A stretch of DNA of 53,774 nucleotides from Pseudomonadota bacterium (lineage in GTDB: Bacteria > Pseudomonadota > Gammaproteobacteria > Burkholderiales > Gallionellaceae). Both the position numbers and the translations under genes were made by a program. Location: the NCBI GenBank assembly GCA_026399735.1, contig JAPLQK010000036.1, forward strand, positions 1-53,774. Direction: 5' to 3'. Shown here one piece after another: positions 53,768 through 53,774 of the stretch (positions are counted from its first letter, which is position 1; every line of letters starts with the position of its first letter). Under the pieces are notes generated by a model that was not told the origin of the DNA, searched no databases, and saw only the letters and a program-made list of their open reading frames with translations.

Positions 53768-53774
53768 TACAGGC

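Noticed and set aside
1-53774. tRNA or rRNA genes
   Set aside because: No cloverleaf with a TTC-loop and CCA-type end and no rRNA sequence was noticed on either strand; a covariance search would be needed to exclude short RNAs.

Overview
The window looks like chromosomal DNA of a betaproteobacterium, probably a member of the Nitrosomonadales/Gallionellaceae type. This is an inference from the housekeeping proteins (MutS, CoaBC, dUTPase, RppH, ProS), the moderately GC-rich codon use and the MSHA-type pilus locus; no rRNA or tRNA is present to confirm it. The layout alternates between housekeeping blocks and accessory DNA.

Region 1 (1-5.7 kb, accessory, AT-rich): the last 141 bp of an IS66-family element, then a three-gene overlapping minus-strand operon encoding a DNA methyltransferase, a protein kinase fused to an ORC/CDC6-like ATPase, and a two-part Rossmann-like protein with SGMSR and SPTGSK motifs. 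It has the build of a phage-defence or epigenetic system and I cannot match it to a named one. A degenerate group II intron 3' end may lie just upstream. Region 2 (5.7-15.2 kb, housekeeping): mutS, coaBC-dut, a lipoprotein, a CBS protein, rppH, proS and a lytic transglycosylase. The dUTPase lacks motif V and is fused to a second reading frame.

Region 3 (15,627-30,057) is the main discovery. It is a 14,431-bp transposon with IS21-type ends (5'-TGCGTATT...) carrying 22-24 bp tandem end repeats, flanked by a perfect 6-bp target duplication GCGGTT. It splits a PAS-GGDEF gene: removing the element plus one GCGGTT rejoins the two halves in frame as a 614-residue protein. The cargo is a tripartite ABC efflux pump (ATPase, FtsX-type permease, HlyD adaptor, TolC), a cytochrome c'-like protein, an acetolactate-decarboxylase-like lipoprotein, a Spy/CpxP-like protein, an OmpR-type two-component system, a divergent phage-like repressor pair, an intact istAB, and remnants of TauE and of a different istB.

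Region 4 (30-37.2 kb): signalling genes. These are the 5' half of the split diguanylate cyclase, a divergent PAS hybrid histidine kinase whose upstream start is put out of frame by a run of 12 C, and a 1067-residue MHYT-PAS-GGDEF-EAL protein. The two minus-strand cyclic-di-GMP genes share a conserved upstream block of about 50 bp. Region 5 (37.6-39.4 kb): a ParE/RHH toxin-antitoxin cassette between 17-bp direct repeats, then a TlpA-like thioredoxin and a YqhA-like membrane protein.

Region 6 (39.5-53.8 kb): an MSHA-type pilus locus in the order mshM-L-N-E-G followed by I-, J- and K-like genes and pseudopilins, interrupted by a small inverted-repeat element, a response regulator and a sensor kinase, and ending with the main prepilin. 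The MshE-like ATPase has an MshEN N-terminus, a known cyclic-di-GMP sensor, so the upstream GGDEF/EAL genes and the pilus may be functionally linked. The window closes with an Ala/Lys-rich secreted small protein.
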